Positions 1 to 7,258 are shown, counted from the stretch's first letter. The stretch is 7,408 bases of DNA from Prevotellaceae bacterium (GCA_031273285.1 JAISSE010000118.1:1-7408), one strand, 5' to 3'. Program-made: numbers and translations. Notes: a model not told the origin generated them from the letters alone.

Positions 1-360
1 AAGCAGCTTCAGGAATTGCAGGAGAAATACGGAAAAGACAATTTCACGATAATCGGTTTTCCCGCAAACAATTTCGGGAAACAGGAACCGGGTACAAATG
101 AAGAAATAAAGGAATTTTGCACCTCGAACTATAACGTTACATTCCTGATGATGTCAAAAATATCCGTAAAGGGCGAAGACATTGCTCCCGTATATAAGTG
201 GCTCACCAGCAAGAGCGAAAACGGTAAAGCGGACGCCGAAGTTACATGGAATTTCCAAAAGTTTATGATTGATGAAAAAGGTAACTGGGTCGGCGTTGCG
301 GAACCTAAAATTTTGCCTACGGACAGGACAATTACCGACTGGATAGAAAACAAGCCCTGA
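1..360 (+). CDS. Glutathione peroxidase family protein, 3' part (5' end outside window)
   Basis: Thiol or glutathione peroxidase that reduces hydrogen peroxide and organic hydroperoxides. The frame is open from base 1 to a TGA at 358-360, giving 119 visible residues. The family signature is clear: GFPANNFGKQEPGTNEEI at visible residues 19-36, and WNFQKFMID starting at residue 83. By family knowledge, Q28 of the FGKQEPG block and W83/N84 correspond to the Gln, Trp and Asn of the catalytic tetrad. The peroxidatic Cys/Sec motif near the N-terminus is missing because the window starts too late, so about 40 or more residues are absent. C40 (EIKEFC) matches the resolving Cys of thioredoxin-dependent members, suggesting a Cys-type enzyme using thioredoxin. 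The Cys usually found in FPCNQF is Ala here (A22). A TTG at 16 is in frame but internal to the domain, so it is not the true start. Family very sure; electron donor inferred. Confidence 0.95.
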   Translation, partial: KQLQELQEKYGKDNFTIIGFPANNFGKQEPGTNEEIKEFCTSNYNVTFLMMSKISVKGEDIAPVYKWLTSKSENGKADAEVTWNFQKFMIDEKGNWVGVAEPKILPTDRTITDWIENKP

Positions 361-493
361 TTCCGCCGGTATATTGAGGAAATACGCCGGAAAACGAGGA
401 TGCAAACGATGTACTTTTAGCGGATTACAGCACAGGCACGTCCGGTGTGTGTTTGACCCTGCCGCGGCATGTAGAGACTATCCACTGTTCACT

Positions 494-534
494 AAAAAAA
501 GAGGATTACCTTTCGGCAATCCTCCTTATTTGTT
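494..534. terminator. Bidirectional rho-independent terminator
   Basis: The arms GAGGATTACC (501-510) and GGCAATCCTC (515-524) pair over 10 bp around a 4-base loop. The single A/C mismatch on the plus strand becomes a G-U wobble on the minus strand, where the loop reads GAAA, a stable tetraloop. On the minus strand the stem is followed by seven T (494-500), an intrinsic terminator for the susC-susD operon 58 bp past the susD stop. On the plus strand it is followed by TTATTTGTT, so it can also serve the peroxidase gene. Confidence 0.85.
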
Positions 535-544
535 CATCGTTTAC

Positions 545-572
545 AGTTCATAGTTCATAGTTCATCGTTCAT
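545..572. repeat. 7-bp tandem repeat, four copies
   Basis: AGTTCAT occurs three times in a row (545-551, 552-558, 559-565), followed by CGTTCAT (566-572) with one change. A further GTTCAT lies just upstream, starting at 532. The array ends about 10 bp from the susD stop codon. It looks like replication-slippage sequence; no function is visible. Confidence 0.9.
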
Positions 573-581
573 ACATCCCCG

Positions 582-2420
582 TTAGTATCCCGGATTTTGC
601 ACCAGCAGTTCGTTTGTATTGACATAATTGACGTTGATGGGCATCAGGTATCCCCTGCCGTCGGCATGGAAGATATATTTCTGGGCAGACAGCGGGGTTT
701 CCACGTAGAAAGTCTCGTTTGTCTTTCCTTCGTCGTTCAGACCCCACATTCCCTTGCTGTCGTTTTTATGCCATTCGTCGGCAATCTTCCATCGACGCAG
801 GTCGTAATGCCATTGCGATTCGAAGACCAGCTCGATCATTCTTTCCCTTCTGACGGCATTTATCAGATCCTGTCCGCTTAGAGTATTGTCGAGGTCGGGA
901 ATACCCGCCCGGCTGCGCACGGCATTGATATATTCCTTTGCCCTGTCGTTCAGCGAACCCTGATATTCGGCGCAGGCTTCGGCGTACGCCAGATAAAGGT
1001 CAGCCAGTCGCATCAGCGGGTAGGCATACGTCTGGAACGTCCACGCGCTGGCGGTAGCTTCTCCTTCGGGATTGATATTCTTCTTGATGGCGTAAGCCGA
1101 GTACAGATGGTCGGTCTCTTTCTTATGACATCCGTTTTTCTCGTTGAACTTCATCAGCAAAGTATATTCCTGCACGGTACCCTGTCCGCCGTTAAACTCG
1201 TATATTCCTCTGTCGTATCCGATAGCGGCATAGAATCGCGGCTCGCGGTTGCGGTGCAGGAGGATGGTCGAGTCGCCTGCGGCAATCTTCATGCGATCAG
1301 CCCACGGGAAAGCCGGATCGCTTTCGGGCGGCAAACCGTTCTTTGTATAAAATATCTTGACTGCGGTAAGCGTCGGACCTATTCCGCCGACGGGATTGCT
1401 CTGCGTATAGGGTCGGGAGCCGATGCCCTTGACTACGGCATGTCTGTGCCAGCCGTCGCTGCCTTCCTTAATCGAATAAGCCCAGAGAATTTCCTTGTTC
1501 CAGTTGTCCACCATTACGAAACGTGAGTTTAGATAAGCCTGTCGGAAAGGGTCGGTAACGGCTCCGCCTTTGGCGGGGTCGTTTTTGGTGTAGCGGTAAA
1601 GGTCGTGCCCCTGACTTTTGGCAAAGACAATGGCGGAATCAATGGCAGCCATTGCCGTTGCCCATTTGTTTTTGTCGGGCGTCTGACTGATCAGCTGCTT
1701 TCCCTCCTTGTCCTTGAAACCGGCGTAGGCGGTATTTCCGTTGAACAGCGGACTTGCGGCATAAAGCAGCATTTTCGCCTTCATCGCACGTGCCACCACC
1801 TTCGACGCGCGCCCGTAGTTGGCAGCCTGTACCGTCGGCGGCAGGTTGGCGATGGCTTTGTCGTAGAACGCGCCGATTTTTGCCACGCATTCGTCGAACG
1901 GAAGACGCGGCTGTTTTTCCACCGTTTCGTTTTCGATAATCACAACCGGTCCGTAATGCTGCAGCAGCAAGTGGTGATAATAGGCAATCAGAAACCACGC
2001 TTCGCCTTTCCAGTAGTTTTTATTTATTTCAAATTCGCTTTCCGACATCATGACGGGTTTCACCGCGTCGATATTGTTGAGGAAGATGTAACACTGGCGT
2101 ATGCCCTGATAGAATCTCTCCCAGAGGTTGTAAACCGGACTGGTGGAATTGTCGATGCCTTCGTTGAAGCGAACAAAGGGAAACCATTCCGCCGTCCAGT
2201 GATATGCGGCGGCATATTCGTTCGAGGTCATCATTCCCACGCTGTTGCGGAAATCGAAATAATTGTACTGATAACTGTAGCACGTGAAAACGAAGTTTTC
2301 CGCCGTGGTTTCATTCTTGAAGGCGTCTTTAAGCGTCGCCGTATCGTCGGGAACAATGTCCAGAAAATTGCATCCGGCAGCAAATATGCCGAATATTGAT
2401 GCTAATATTAATTTTTTCAT
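582..2420 (-). CDS. SusD/RagB-family outer-membrane lipoprotein (nutrient-binding lid)
   Basis: Surface lipoprotein that binds an oligomeric nutrient and acts as the hinged lid on its SusC partner. The N-terminus MKKLILASIFGIFAAGC is a lipoprotein signal with lipobox AAGC, so C17 should be lipidated. The mature start CNFLDIVPDD is typical of the family. The C-terminal SusD block is well conserved: RLADLYLAYAEAC from about residue 471, INAVRSRAGIPD after it, then ERMIELVFESQWHYDLRRW at about 526-544. The protein ends LVQNPGY, a common ending in the family. Its 612 residues are slightly more than B. thetaiotaomicron SusD (about 550), and no frameshift is seen. The ATG at 2420 is chosen because it gives the complete lipoprotein signal; it lies 12 bp after the susC stop, so the two are co-transcribed and probably translationally linked. 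Fold and location are sure; the ligand cannot be read from the sequence. Confidence 0.97.
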   Translation of the reverse strand: MKKLILASIFGIFAAGCNFLDIVPDDTATLKDAFKNETTAENFVFTCYSYQYNYFDFRNSVGMMTSNEYAAAYHWTAEWFPFVRFNEGIDNSTSPVYNLWERFYQGIRQCYIFLNNIDAVKPVMMSESEFEINKNYWKGEAWFLIAYYHHLLLQHYGPVVIIENETVEKQPRLPFDECVAKIGAFYDKAIANLPPTVQAANYGRASKVVARAMKAKMLLYAASPLFNGNTAYAGFKDKEGKQLISQTPDKNKWATAMAAIDSAIVFAKSQGHDLYRYTKNDPAKGGAVTDPFRQAYLNSRFVMVDNWNKEILWAYSIKEGSDGWHRHAVVKGIGSRPYTQSNPVGGIGPTLTAVKIFYTKNGLPPESDPAFPWADRMKIAAGDSTILLHRNREPRFYAAIGYDRGIYEFNGGQGTVQEYTLLMKFNEKNGCHKKETDHLYSAYAIKKNINPEGEATASAWTFQTYAYPLMRLADLYLAYAEACAEYQGSLNDRAKEYINAVRSRAGIPDLDNTLSGQDLINAVRRERMIELVFESQWHYDLRRWKIADEWHKNDSKGMWGLNDEGKTNETFYVETPLSAQKYIFHADGRGYLMPINVNYVNTNELLVQNPGY

Positions 2421-2432
2421 TATTTAACCGTA

Positions 2433-5400
2433 TTAAAAAGTAAATTGCAGACCGGCAGAGAACGTTCTCAATGTCGGATAAGTTAAACCCCGTGCACGAG
2501 TGCTTGTATAGCCGTTGCCCGAGTCCATGGCGTTAAGCTCCGGATCCCAGTGTTTGAAGGGACTGAACGTAAGCAGATTCAGCCCCGACAGATAAAACCG
2601 CGCAAACCTGTAGGTGTAGCCTATTTCGAGATGTTTCAGCCGCATGAAAGCGCCGTCGCGCAGCCAGTATGTCGACGACTGATGGTTGTTGTGCGCATTC
2701 GGCGAAGCGAAGGCAACCATGCGGGGATATTTGGCGTCGGGATTCGGATTGGCTTCCGTCCACACATCGTCGGCAATAAACCGGTACAGCTGCGAATACT
2801 GCTGGTTAAACGGATGAATGTCGCCTATCATGATGCTTGTTTTCGCCGCTCCCTGAAACATGACGGAAAAGTCGAAACCCTTGTACGAAGCCGATACTCC
2901 GAACCCGTACACGATTTGCGGAATCGTCGGTTCGCCGAGCTGGGTCATGTCGTTACCGTCAATCTGGTTGTCGCCGTTCATGTCTTTGTACTTTATATCG
3001 CCCGGCAAAACGGGAGAGAAAGTCTGATTGGGACTGCCGTCGATATCAGCCTGATCCCTGAACAGTCCCAGGGCAATGAGTCCCCTGTTCCGGTTCAGCG
3101 GTTTTCCCAGATTGGACATGTATTCGAAAGGCAGCTGAGGTTCGTCGCGATCGATCAGCGTATTTACGGCGTAGGTAAAATTCCCCCTTATGTTCACAAT
3201 GAGTTCGTTGTTGAGGAAAGCCCTGTTATAGTCCACCGAAATATCCATGCCTTTGTTCTCCACCTTTCCGAGATTGGCATACGGACGCAGATCGCTCGAA
3301 ATGCCCGATTCCACCGGAAGAGTGTTGTACTGCATGAAAATACCCCTGCGTTTTTCGCGGAAGAAGTCGGCTGTGATGTAGAGCGAACGCATCAGCGTGA
3401 TGTCAACCCCAAGGTTCAGTTTGTGCCCCTCTTCCCAGCTTGCTCCGTCGGCTCCGTAGCGGGTGATGCTTGCTCCCGACCGGGTTGTCTGCCAGTTGTT
3501 GCCGAAAGTGTAGCTCCTTCCCGTCAGATTGACAAACGACAGATAGGGGAACCGTCCCGATATTGCCGAGTTGCCCACGATACCCCACGACCCGCGTATT
3601 TTGAAATTCGAGACAGCGCTCTTTAGCGGCAGCCAGAAATCCTCGTTGGAGATGTTGTATCCCAGAGCGAAGGATGGGAAAAATCCGAAACGGTTCCCGT
3701 CCTGAAACGTCTCGCTGCCGTTGTATCCGAAATTGGCTTCGGCAAGATAGCGTCCGTCGTAACCGTAAGTAAGCCTTCCGGCTACACCCTGATTGCGTGT
3801 CGGCAGAGTTGCGTAATAGTCGTTGTTCGGATTGTTGCTCCGGTAATCTCTCTGCAAATACACCACCATTGCGCCCACGTCGTGATTGCCGAACGTGCGG
3901 GCATAGTCCATGCTCAACTGAATGTTCATGTAGCGGTCGCCGGTGCTGGAAGTGCTTGTGCTCAGTGCGCTGGTTCCCTTGTTCAGCGCCGGCGACAGGG
4001 TGTACGAATAGCTGCCGTCGGGATTTTCGGTAGCCGAAGCTATCTGATAGAACGTCGGGTCGAAGGCGCGGGTTACGGATGTGTTCGACCAGTTTTTGAA
4101 CGACACCAGACCTCTTGCTTTCAGTCCCTGCGTAAAAAACTTCAGATCCTGCTCCAGTTCGAACGAAACGATATTGGTGTTTTCATTCCGTTCGTTGTAT
4201 CCGCGCACCATCTCCGCATACGGGTTATGGTAGAGATTGGCTCCAAATGCAGGGTGCGGACCGCCTTCCCTGTTTCCGAACAGTATATGGTCGGAATTGT
4301 CGGTATTCGGGAAATAGGCGGGAAACAGTACTCCCGGCGAAAGGAACAGCTCTCCGTACAGCGTGGCGGAGGAAATGCGCGAGCCGCCGTAGTTCAATAT
4401 CTGCGTATTGAGCCTTACGGTCGCTTTTGTGGTCTCCGTCAGGTCGGCAGCGATATTCCCCTGAAACGAATAGCGTTGCTGATGAATGTTGCTGTTGTAC
4501 ACGTTTTGCGGGTCGCTGCGCAGCATTCCGTTGTCGTTGTTAATCGAAACGCTCATGAAGTAGGTTACGCGCGAACCGCCGCCCGTAACATTCATGTTGA
4601 CCGTCTGGTTGTAGGATGCATCCTTGAAAAGCATTTTCTGCCAGTTCACATTGGGGAACACAAACCTGTCTTTGCCCAGACGGGTGTTTTCGATTTTGTC
4701 GTCGGCAAATACCAGGTCGGCGCCGCGTGTCCTGCGCGCTTCGTTGAACATTTCCATATAGGTAACGCCGTCAGCCATTTCGACAGTCTGCGTGGGCATG
4801 GTCATTTGCCCCTCCAGACGGATATTGATTCTGGCTCTTTCCAGATTTCGACCCTGCCGGGTGGTGATAAGCATTACGCCGTTGGCGCCGCGTGCACCGT
4901 AAAGAGCGGTAGCCGTAGCATCCTTCAGTACGGAAAAGCCTTCGATAACTTCCGGAGGCAGAGCGTTCATGTCGCCCGTACTCACTTCGACCCCGTCGAT
5001 GAATATGAGGGGCGAAGTATTGCCTGCAAAAGTCGAAATACCGCGAATCCAGAAATTCGACCCGTCGGCGCCCGGCTCGCCCGAACGCTGCACGGCAATC
5101 ACTCCGGCAATTTTACCTGCAAAAGCGTTGCTCAGACTGCTGGACGGAATCTTCAGCTCGCGGGGACTAATCGTCTGAATGGCGCCCACAACGCTCTCCT
5201 TCTTCTGCCTGCCGAAAGCCACCACAGCCACTTCGCCGATTTCCTCGATGTCCTTTTCCAGAGCAACAAGGATGGTACGCCGGTCGCCGACCTCAACTTC
5301 CGCGGTATGATAGCCTATCAGCGAAAATACCAGAACGGAAGTATCGCTCGGAACGGTCAGAATATATCCTCCGTTCGCGTCGGTGGCAACGCCCGTCGAC

Positions 5401-5570
5401 GTGCCGCGTATCGTTACATTGACGCCGGCAAGCAACTCGTTTTCGTCGTCGTATACCAGCCCGCTGATTCTGATACCCTGTTGAGCATAAGCGGATATGC
5501 TCAGTAATCCCGTGAACAGGACTGTTGAAAACAATGTTCTAATTGTTCCTCTTTTTAATAATTGTTTCAT
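2433..5570 (-). CDS. SusC/RagA-family TonB-dependent outer-membrane transporter
   Basis: Energy-dependent outer-membrane channel that imports large nutrients captured by the SusD-like lid, powered by TonB/ExbBD. Order of parts: signal peptide about 1-29 (cleavage after SAYA); carboxypeptidase-regulatory-like beta-sandwich about 34-110 (ISGLVYDDENELLAGV, GTSTGVATDANGGYIL, LIGYHTAEVEV); TonB-box-like stretch about 112-120 (GEVAVVAFG); plug about 122-240 ending in the SusC signature LKDATATALYGARGANGV then TTRQGR; beta-barrel from about 241 to the final residue F1045 (GLQFTF). An Asp/Asn/Gly-rich loop DMNGDNQIDGND near residues 862-873 resembles a calcium-binding loop seen in many SusC proteins. 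Length (1045) is normal and the frame is intact. The ATG at 5570 gives a full signal peptide and is preceded by an A/T-rich leader, as usual in Bacteroidota. First gene of the operon with susD. Substrate unknown; no degradative enzyme adjoins it in the window. Confidence 0.98.
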   Translation of the reverse strand: MKQLLKRGTIRTLFSTVLFTGLLSISAYAQQGIRISGLVYDDENELLAGVNVTIRGTSTGVATDANGGYILTVPSDTSVLVFSLIGYHTAEVEVGDRRTILVALEKDIEEIGEVAVVAFGRQKKESVVGAIQTISPRELKIPSSSLSNAFAGKIAGVIAVQRSGEPGADGSNFWIRGISTFAGNTSPLIFIDGVEVSTGDMNALPPEVIEGFSVLKDATATALYGARGANGVMLITTRQGRNLERARINIRLEGQMTMPTQTVEMADGVTYMEMFNEARRTRGADLVFADDKIENTRLGKDRFVFPNVNWQKMLFKDASYNQTVNMNVTGGGSRVTYFMSVSINNDNGMLRSDPQNVYNSNIHQQRYSFQGNIAADLTETTKATVRLNTQILNYGGSRISSATLYGELFLSPGVLFPAYFPNTDNSDHILFGNREGGPHPAFGANLYHNPYAEMVRGYNERNENTNIVSFELEQDLKFFTQGLKARGLVSFKNWSNTSVTRAFDPTFYQIASATENPDGSYSYTLSPALNKGTSALSTSTSSTGDRYMNIQLSMDYARTFGNHDVGAMVVYLQRDYRSNNPNNDYYATLPTRNQGVAGRLTYGYDGRYLAEANFGYNGSETFQDGNRFGFFPSFALGYNISNEDFWLPLKSAVSNFKIRGSWGIVGNSAISGRFPYLSFVNLTGRSYTFGNNWQTTRSGASITRYGADGASWEEGHKLNLGVDITLMRSLYITADFFREKRRGIFMQYNTLPVESGISSDLRPYANLGKVENKGMDISVDYNRAFLNNELIVNIRGNFTYAVNTLIDRDEPQLPFEYMSNLGKPLNRNRGLIALGLFRDQADIDGSPNQTFSPVLPGDIKYKDMNGDNQIDGNDMTQLGEPTIPQIVYGFGVSASYKGFDFSVMFQGAAKTSIMIGDIHPFNQQYSQLYRFIADDVWTEANPNPDAKYPRMVAFASPNAHNNHQSSTYWLRDGAFMRLKHLEIGYTYRFARFYLSGLNLLTFSPFKHWDPELNAMDSGNGYTSTRARGLTYPTLRTFSAGLQFTF

Positions 5571-5605
5571 TTATTTATTTAAGATATTGTTTTATTTATA
5601 AAATA

Positions 5606-5629
5606 TAAGCGATTCATAAAAATCGTTTA
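5606..5629. repeat. Inverted repeat close upstream of susC start
   Basis: Arms TAAGCGATT (5606-5614) and AATCGTTTA (5621-5629) pair over 9 bp with one G-U wobble and a 6-base loop. It lies 35 bp upstream of the susC ATG, within the probable leader or promoter. It could be an operator for a dimeric regulator or an RNA hairpin; there is no T-run that would make it a terminator. Confidence 0.6.
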
Positions 5630-5652
5630 AGTTGTTGATACGTAACCGTACC

Positions 5653-5686
5653 GACAGGCATACTCGCCTGAGGCTTCTCGCCTGTC
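5653..5686. repeat. Inverted repeat with nested direct repeat
   Basis: Outer arms GACAGGC (5653-5659) and GCCTGTC (5680-5686) are perfect. The 20-base loop contains GCC/GGC (5666-5668, 5672-5674), and CTCGCCTG occurs twice 14 bp apart (5663-5670 and 5677-5684). This gives a GC-rich island in an AT-rich spacer. The role is unknown; it may be part of the susC leader or a small dispersed repeat. Confidence 0.65.
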
Positions 5687-5756
5687 ATGCCGAATTAATC
5701 TGTCATATATCTACATAGGCAAAAAAGTTTTAAACTGTTAAACAATCGGTCCGAAC

Positions 5757-5808
5757 GCCGGCAAATCCGGCACGCCGGTAACGTTTCGGAGAAAATACGA
5801 TTCTCCGA
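5757..5808. repeat. Two adjacent hairpins in susC upstream region
   Basis: GCCGG (5757-5761) and CCGGC (5767-5771) flank CAAAT, and a further GCCGG copy follows at 5774-5778. Immediately after, TCGGAGAA (5786-5793) and TTCTCCGA (5801-5808) form a perfect 8-bp stem with a 7-base loop. No T-run follows closely on the minus strand, so these are structured leader or binding-site candidates rather than ordinary terminators. Confidence 0.6.
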
Positions 5809-5913
5809 TAAATTTTCCTTATGAAATTTTTGTACGTAACTCAAAGCCCGCGATTCTGACGTTGCAATATACTGCTATACAATATTACAAACCGCTGCCG
5901 GCGGGTTCAAGCC

Positions 5914-5984
5914 GTGATTTGCGAAACTTGTCCGGTACCTCTCTCTTTGCGCAAATCACACTAAAACCATTAATTACACCGGAC
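5914..5984. repeat. Overlapping inverted repeats (mutually exclusive pairings)
   Basis: GTGATTTGCG (5914-5923) pairs perfectly with CGCAAATCAC (5950-5959) across a 26-base loop. Inside that loop GTCCGGT (5930-5936) pairs perfectly with ACCGGAC (5978-5984), which lies outside the first hairpin. Nested this way the two helices either form a pseudoknot or compete. A 10-bp perfect arm is unlikely to be accidental over so short a span, but no known RNA family is recognised. Confidence 0.65.
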
Positions 5985-6217
5985 GAAATATCTGTTTTCA
6001 TCCGCTGCATGTTTTCATCAACTTTACAGATGTGTTTTTTTATCCAATTATAGTAACTTCTCATACAATACTATTTTTATATAACTTCAACCGTATAATA
6101 AACACACGAAATTTGATTTTGTTCTCCGGAGATTTGCCTTAATACGCCGACAGGCTTTCAAAATAGCGATTTTTACGGAGTTTAGGAAAATGGAAAATTG
6201 CAGGACGGCGATATGTA

Positions 6218-6239
6218 GAGACGTGGCGCGCCACGTCTC
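6218..6239. repeat. 22-bp perfect palindrome
   Basis: Each half is GAGACGTGGCG and its exact complement, with no spacer, centred between 6228 and 6229. The centre is GGCGCGCC (6225-6232). It is preceded by ATGTA, so that ATGTAGAGAC (6213-6222) repeats a 10-mer also present at 469-478 beside another small palindrome. It resembles dispersed palindromic intergenic repeats; it starts a block of further repeats running to about 6440. Confidence 0.9.
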
Positions 6240-6263
6240 CGCGGCGACATCAGAGATTTTGTT

Positions 6264-6299
6264 ACAGGATTTGCAGGATTTGCAGGATTAACAGGATTG
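6264..6299. repeat. 9-bp tandem repeat, four copies
   Basis: ACAGGATTT (6264), GCAGGATTT (6273), GCAGGATTA (6282) and ACAGGATTG (6291) are contiguous 9-bp units sharing CAGGATT. Units of this type are common, in my recollection, as intergenic low-complexity sequence in Bacteroidota. Uniform contiguous units without unique spacers rule out a CRISPR array. Confidence 0.92.
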
Positions 6300-6319
6300 T
6301 CAAACATGCGCAGATTGGA

Positions 6320-6338
6320 AAAAATCCTTCGGATTTTT
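6320..6338. terminator. Terminator-like hairpin with no clear upstream gene
   Basis: AAAAATCC (6320-6327) and GGATTTTT (6331-6338) form a perfect 8-bp stem around a TTC loop, with T-runs inside the arm on either strand. No gene ends nearby on either strand, so it may be just part of the repeat block or a remnant terminator. Confidence 0.4.
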
Positions 6339-6378
6339 AAATTAGTGGAATTCGTGGATAAAATTAGTGGAATTCGTG
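6339..6378. repeat. 22-bp-period direct repeat
   Basis: An 18-bp sequence, AAATTAGTGGAATTCGTG, occurs identically at 6339-6356 and 6361-6378. Degenerate copies of the TTCGTG/TTTGTGG core continue to about 6420 between A-runs (A10 at 6389-6398, A9 at 6405-6413). The block ends directly at the promoter at 6439. Confidence 0.9.
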
Positions 6379-6413
6379 TCATTTGTGGAAAAAAAAAATT
6401 CGTGAAAAAAAAA

Positions 6414-6446
6414 TTTCGCGGATATAAAAATTTTTTTTTATCTTTG
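6414..6446 (+). promoter_or_regulatory. Bacteroides-type promoter (-33/-7)
   Basis: TATCTTTG at 6439-6446 matches the Bacteroidota housekeeping -7 consensus TAnnTTTG exactly. TTTC at 6414-6417 is one base off the -33 TTTG, with 21 bases between, near the usual spacing. Transcription would start near 6453 and run rightward through the (GA)25 tract. A run of nine T (6431-6439) occupies the spacer and touches the -7 box, so tract length would set the spacing. Confidence 0.65.
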
Positions 6447-6497
6447 CACCCGAAACTTTAGTAGATTTTTGCAGCATTAAGTGTAACAATTGTAAAT

Positions 6498-6964
<467 letters not shown>

Positions 6965-6974
<10 letters not shown>

Positions 6975-7258
6975 ATTTTATGAGAAATTGGATTTTAATT
7001 TTATCCTGCTTTTTTATAAGTATTGATACTATGGTTCAGACTGCTGCCGTAACCGGCACCGTTGTCGATGACGCGGGAGAAGTTTTGGCAGACGTGTCTG
7101 TCGCCGTGAAAGGAACAAAAGTAGGTGTAGTAACCGACAATGTCTGGAACAAGATACGTATAACCGCGTCCGACGATTTAATGGTCAAATACCTCGGAAT
7201 TCAGATAAAATATGTAAAATGCCTTGCGATGCATAGAAATGCCTTAATCATACCTTAG
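6965..7258 (+). pseudogene. Truncated SusC-family receptor remnant (signal peptide and N-terminal domain only)
   Basis: The 97-residue frame begins with a signal-peptide-like stretch (MRNWILILSCFFISIDTM, from the in-frame ATG at 6980) and continues VTGTVVDDAGEVLADVSVAV then KGTKVGVVTDN, the start of the carboxypeptidase-regulatory-like domain that opens SusC proteins. The second half is degraded: the usual TDxxGxFxI is TDNVWNKIRI, and GYxTxEV reads GIQIKYV. It then runs into unrelated residues and a TAG at 7256-7258. No TonB box, plug or barrel follows in any frame I read, while an intact receptor would need about 900 more residues. It is therefore best read as a relic of a deleted TonB-dependent receptor. 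It resembles but is not a copy of the susC at 2433-5570. A short functional secreted domain is a less likely alternative. Confidence 0.7.

Larger units (their letters stand above)
361..581. other. Convergent intergenic region between peroxidase gene and susD
   Basis: This 221-bp spacer separates the 3' ends of two converging transcription units. It contains a 10-bp palindrome (TGCCGCGGCA, 460-469) followed directly by GTAGAGAC (471-478), the hairpin terminator at 501-524, and a short 7-bp tandem repeat at 545-572. A weak, bulged hairpin (CCGG arms at 366-369 and 387-390) follows the peroxidase stop but lacks a T-run. I see no coding sequence. Confidence 0.8.
5571..6210. other. Upstream region of susC: long non-coding spacer rich in inverted repeats
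   Basis: No convincing gene is present. A 63-codon plus-strand frame (5862-6053) and short minus-strand frames lack family similarity I can recognise. On the minus strand, where a susC leader would lie, I searched for TAnnTTTG and found no exact match. The nearest is TATATTTT at about 5598-5605 on the minus strand, without a convincing -33 partner. Four inverted repeats (listed separately) lie between 5606 and 5984, so a long structured leader or operators for susC are possible. Confidence 0.6.

Noticed and set aside
1605..2399. 264-codon plus-strand open frame opposite susD
   Set aside because: It lies wholly antisense to the SusD lipoprotein gene and shows no recognisable domain.
2550..3626. 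358-codon plus-strand open frame opposite the susC barrel region
   Set aside because: Antisense shadow with no conserved motif and no promoter seen.
3882..5507. 541-codon plus-strand open frame opposite susC
   Set aside because: It is the complement of a strongly recognised receptor gene; its translation is Arg/His/Val-rich with no family signature. Open antisense frames are common opposite GC-moderate genes.
5895..5915. tRNA-like T-arm (GGTTCAAGCC)
   Set aside because: The flanking bases do not form the 5-bp T stem and no acceptor, D or anticodon arms can be drawn around it.
5862..6053. 63-codon plus-strand frame in the susC upstream spacer
   Set aside because: It spans the interlocking inverted repeats, has no recognisable similarity and no evident start signals; structure explains the region better.
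6264..6378. Possible CRISPR array
   Set aside because: Units are 9 and 22 bp, contiguous or nearly so, with no unique spacers of 25-40 bp and no cas gene.
6182..6382. 66-codon minus-strand frame with NPANPANP repeats
   Set aside because: The repetitive peptide is just the 9-bp tandem repeat read in frame.
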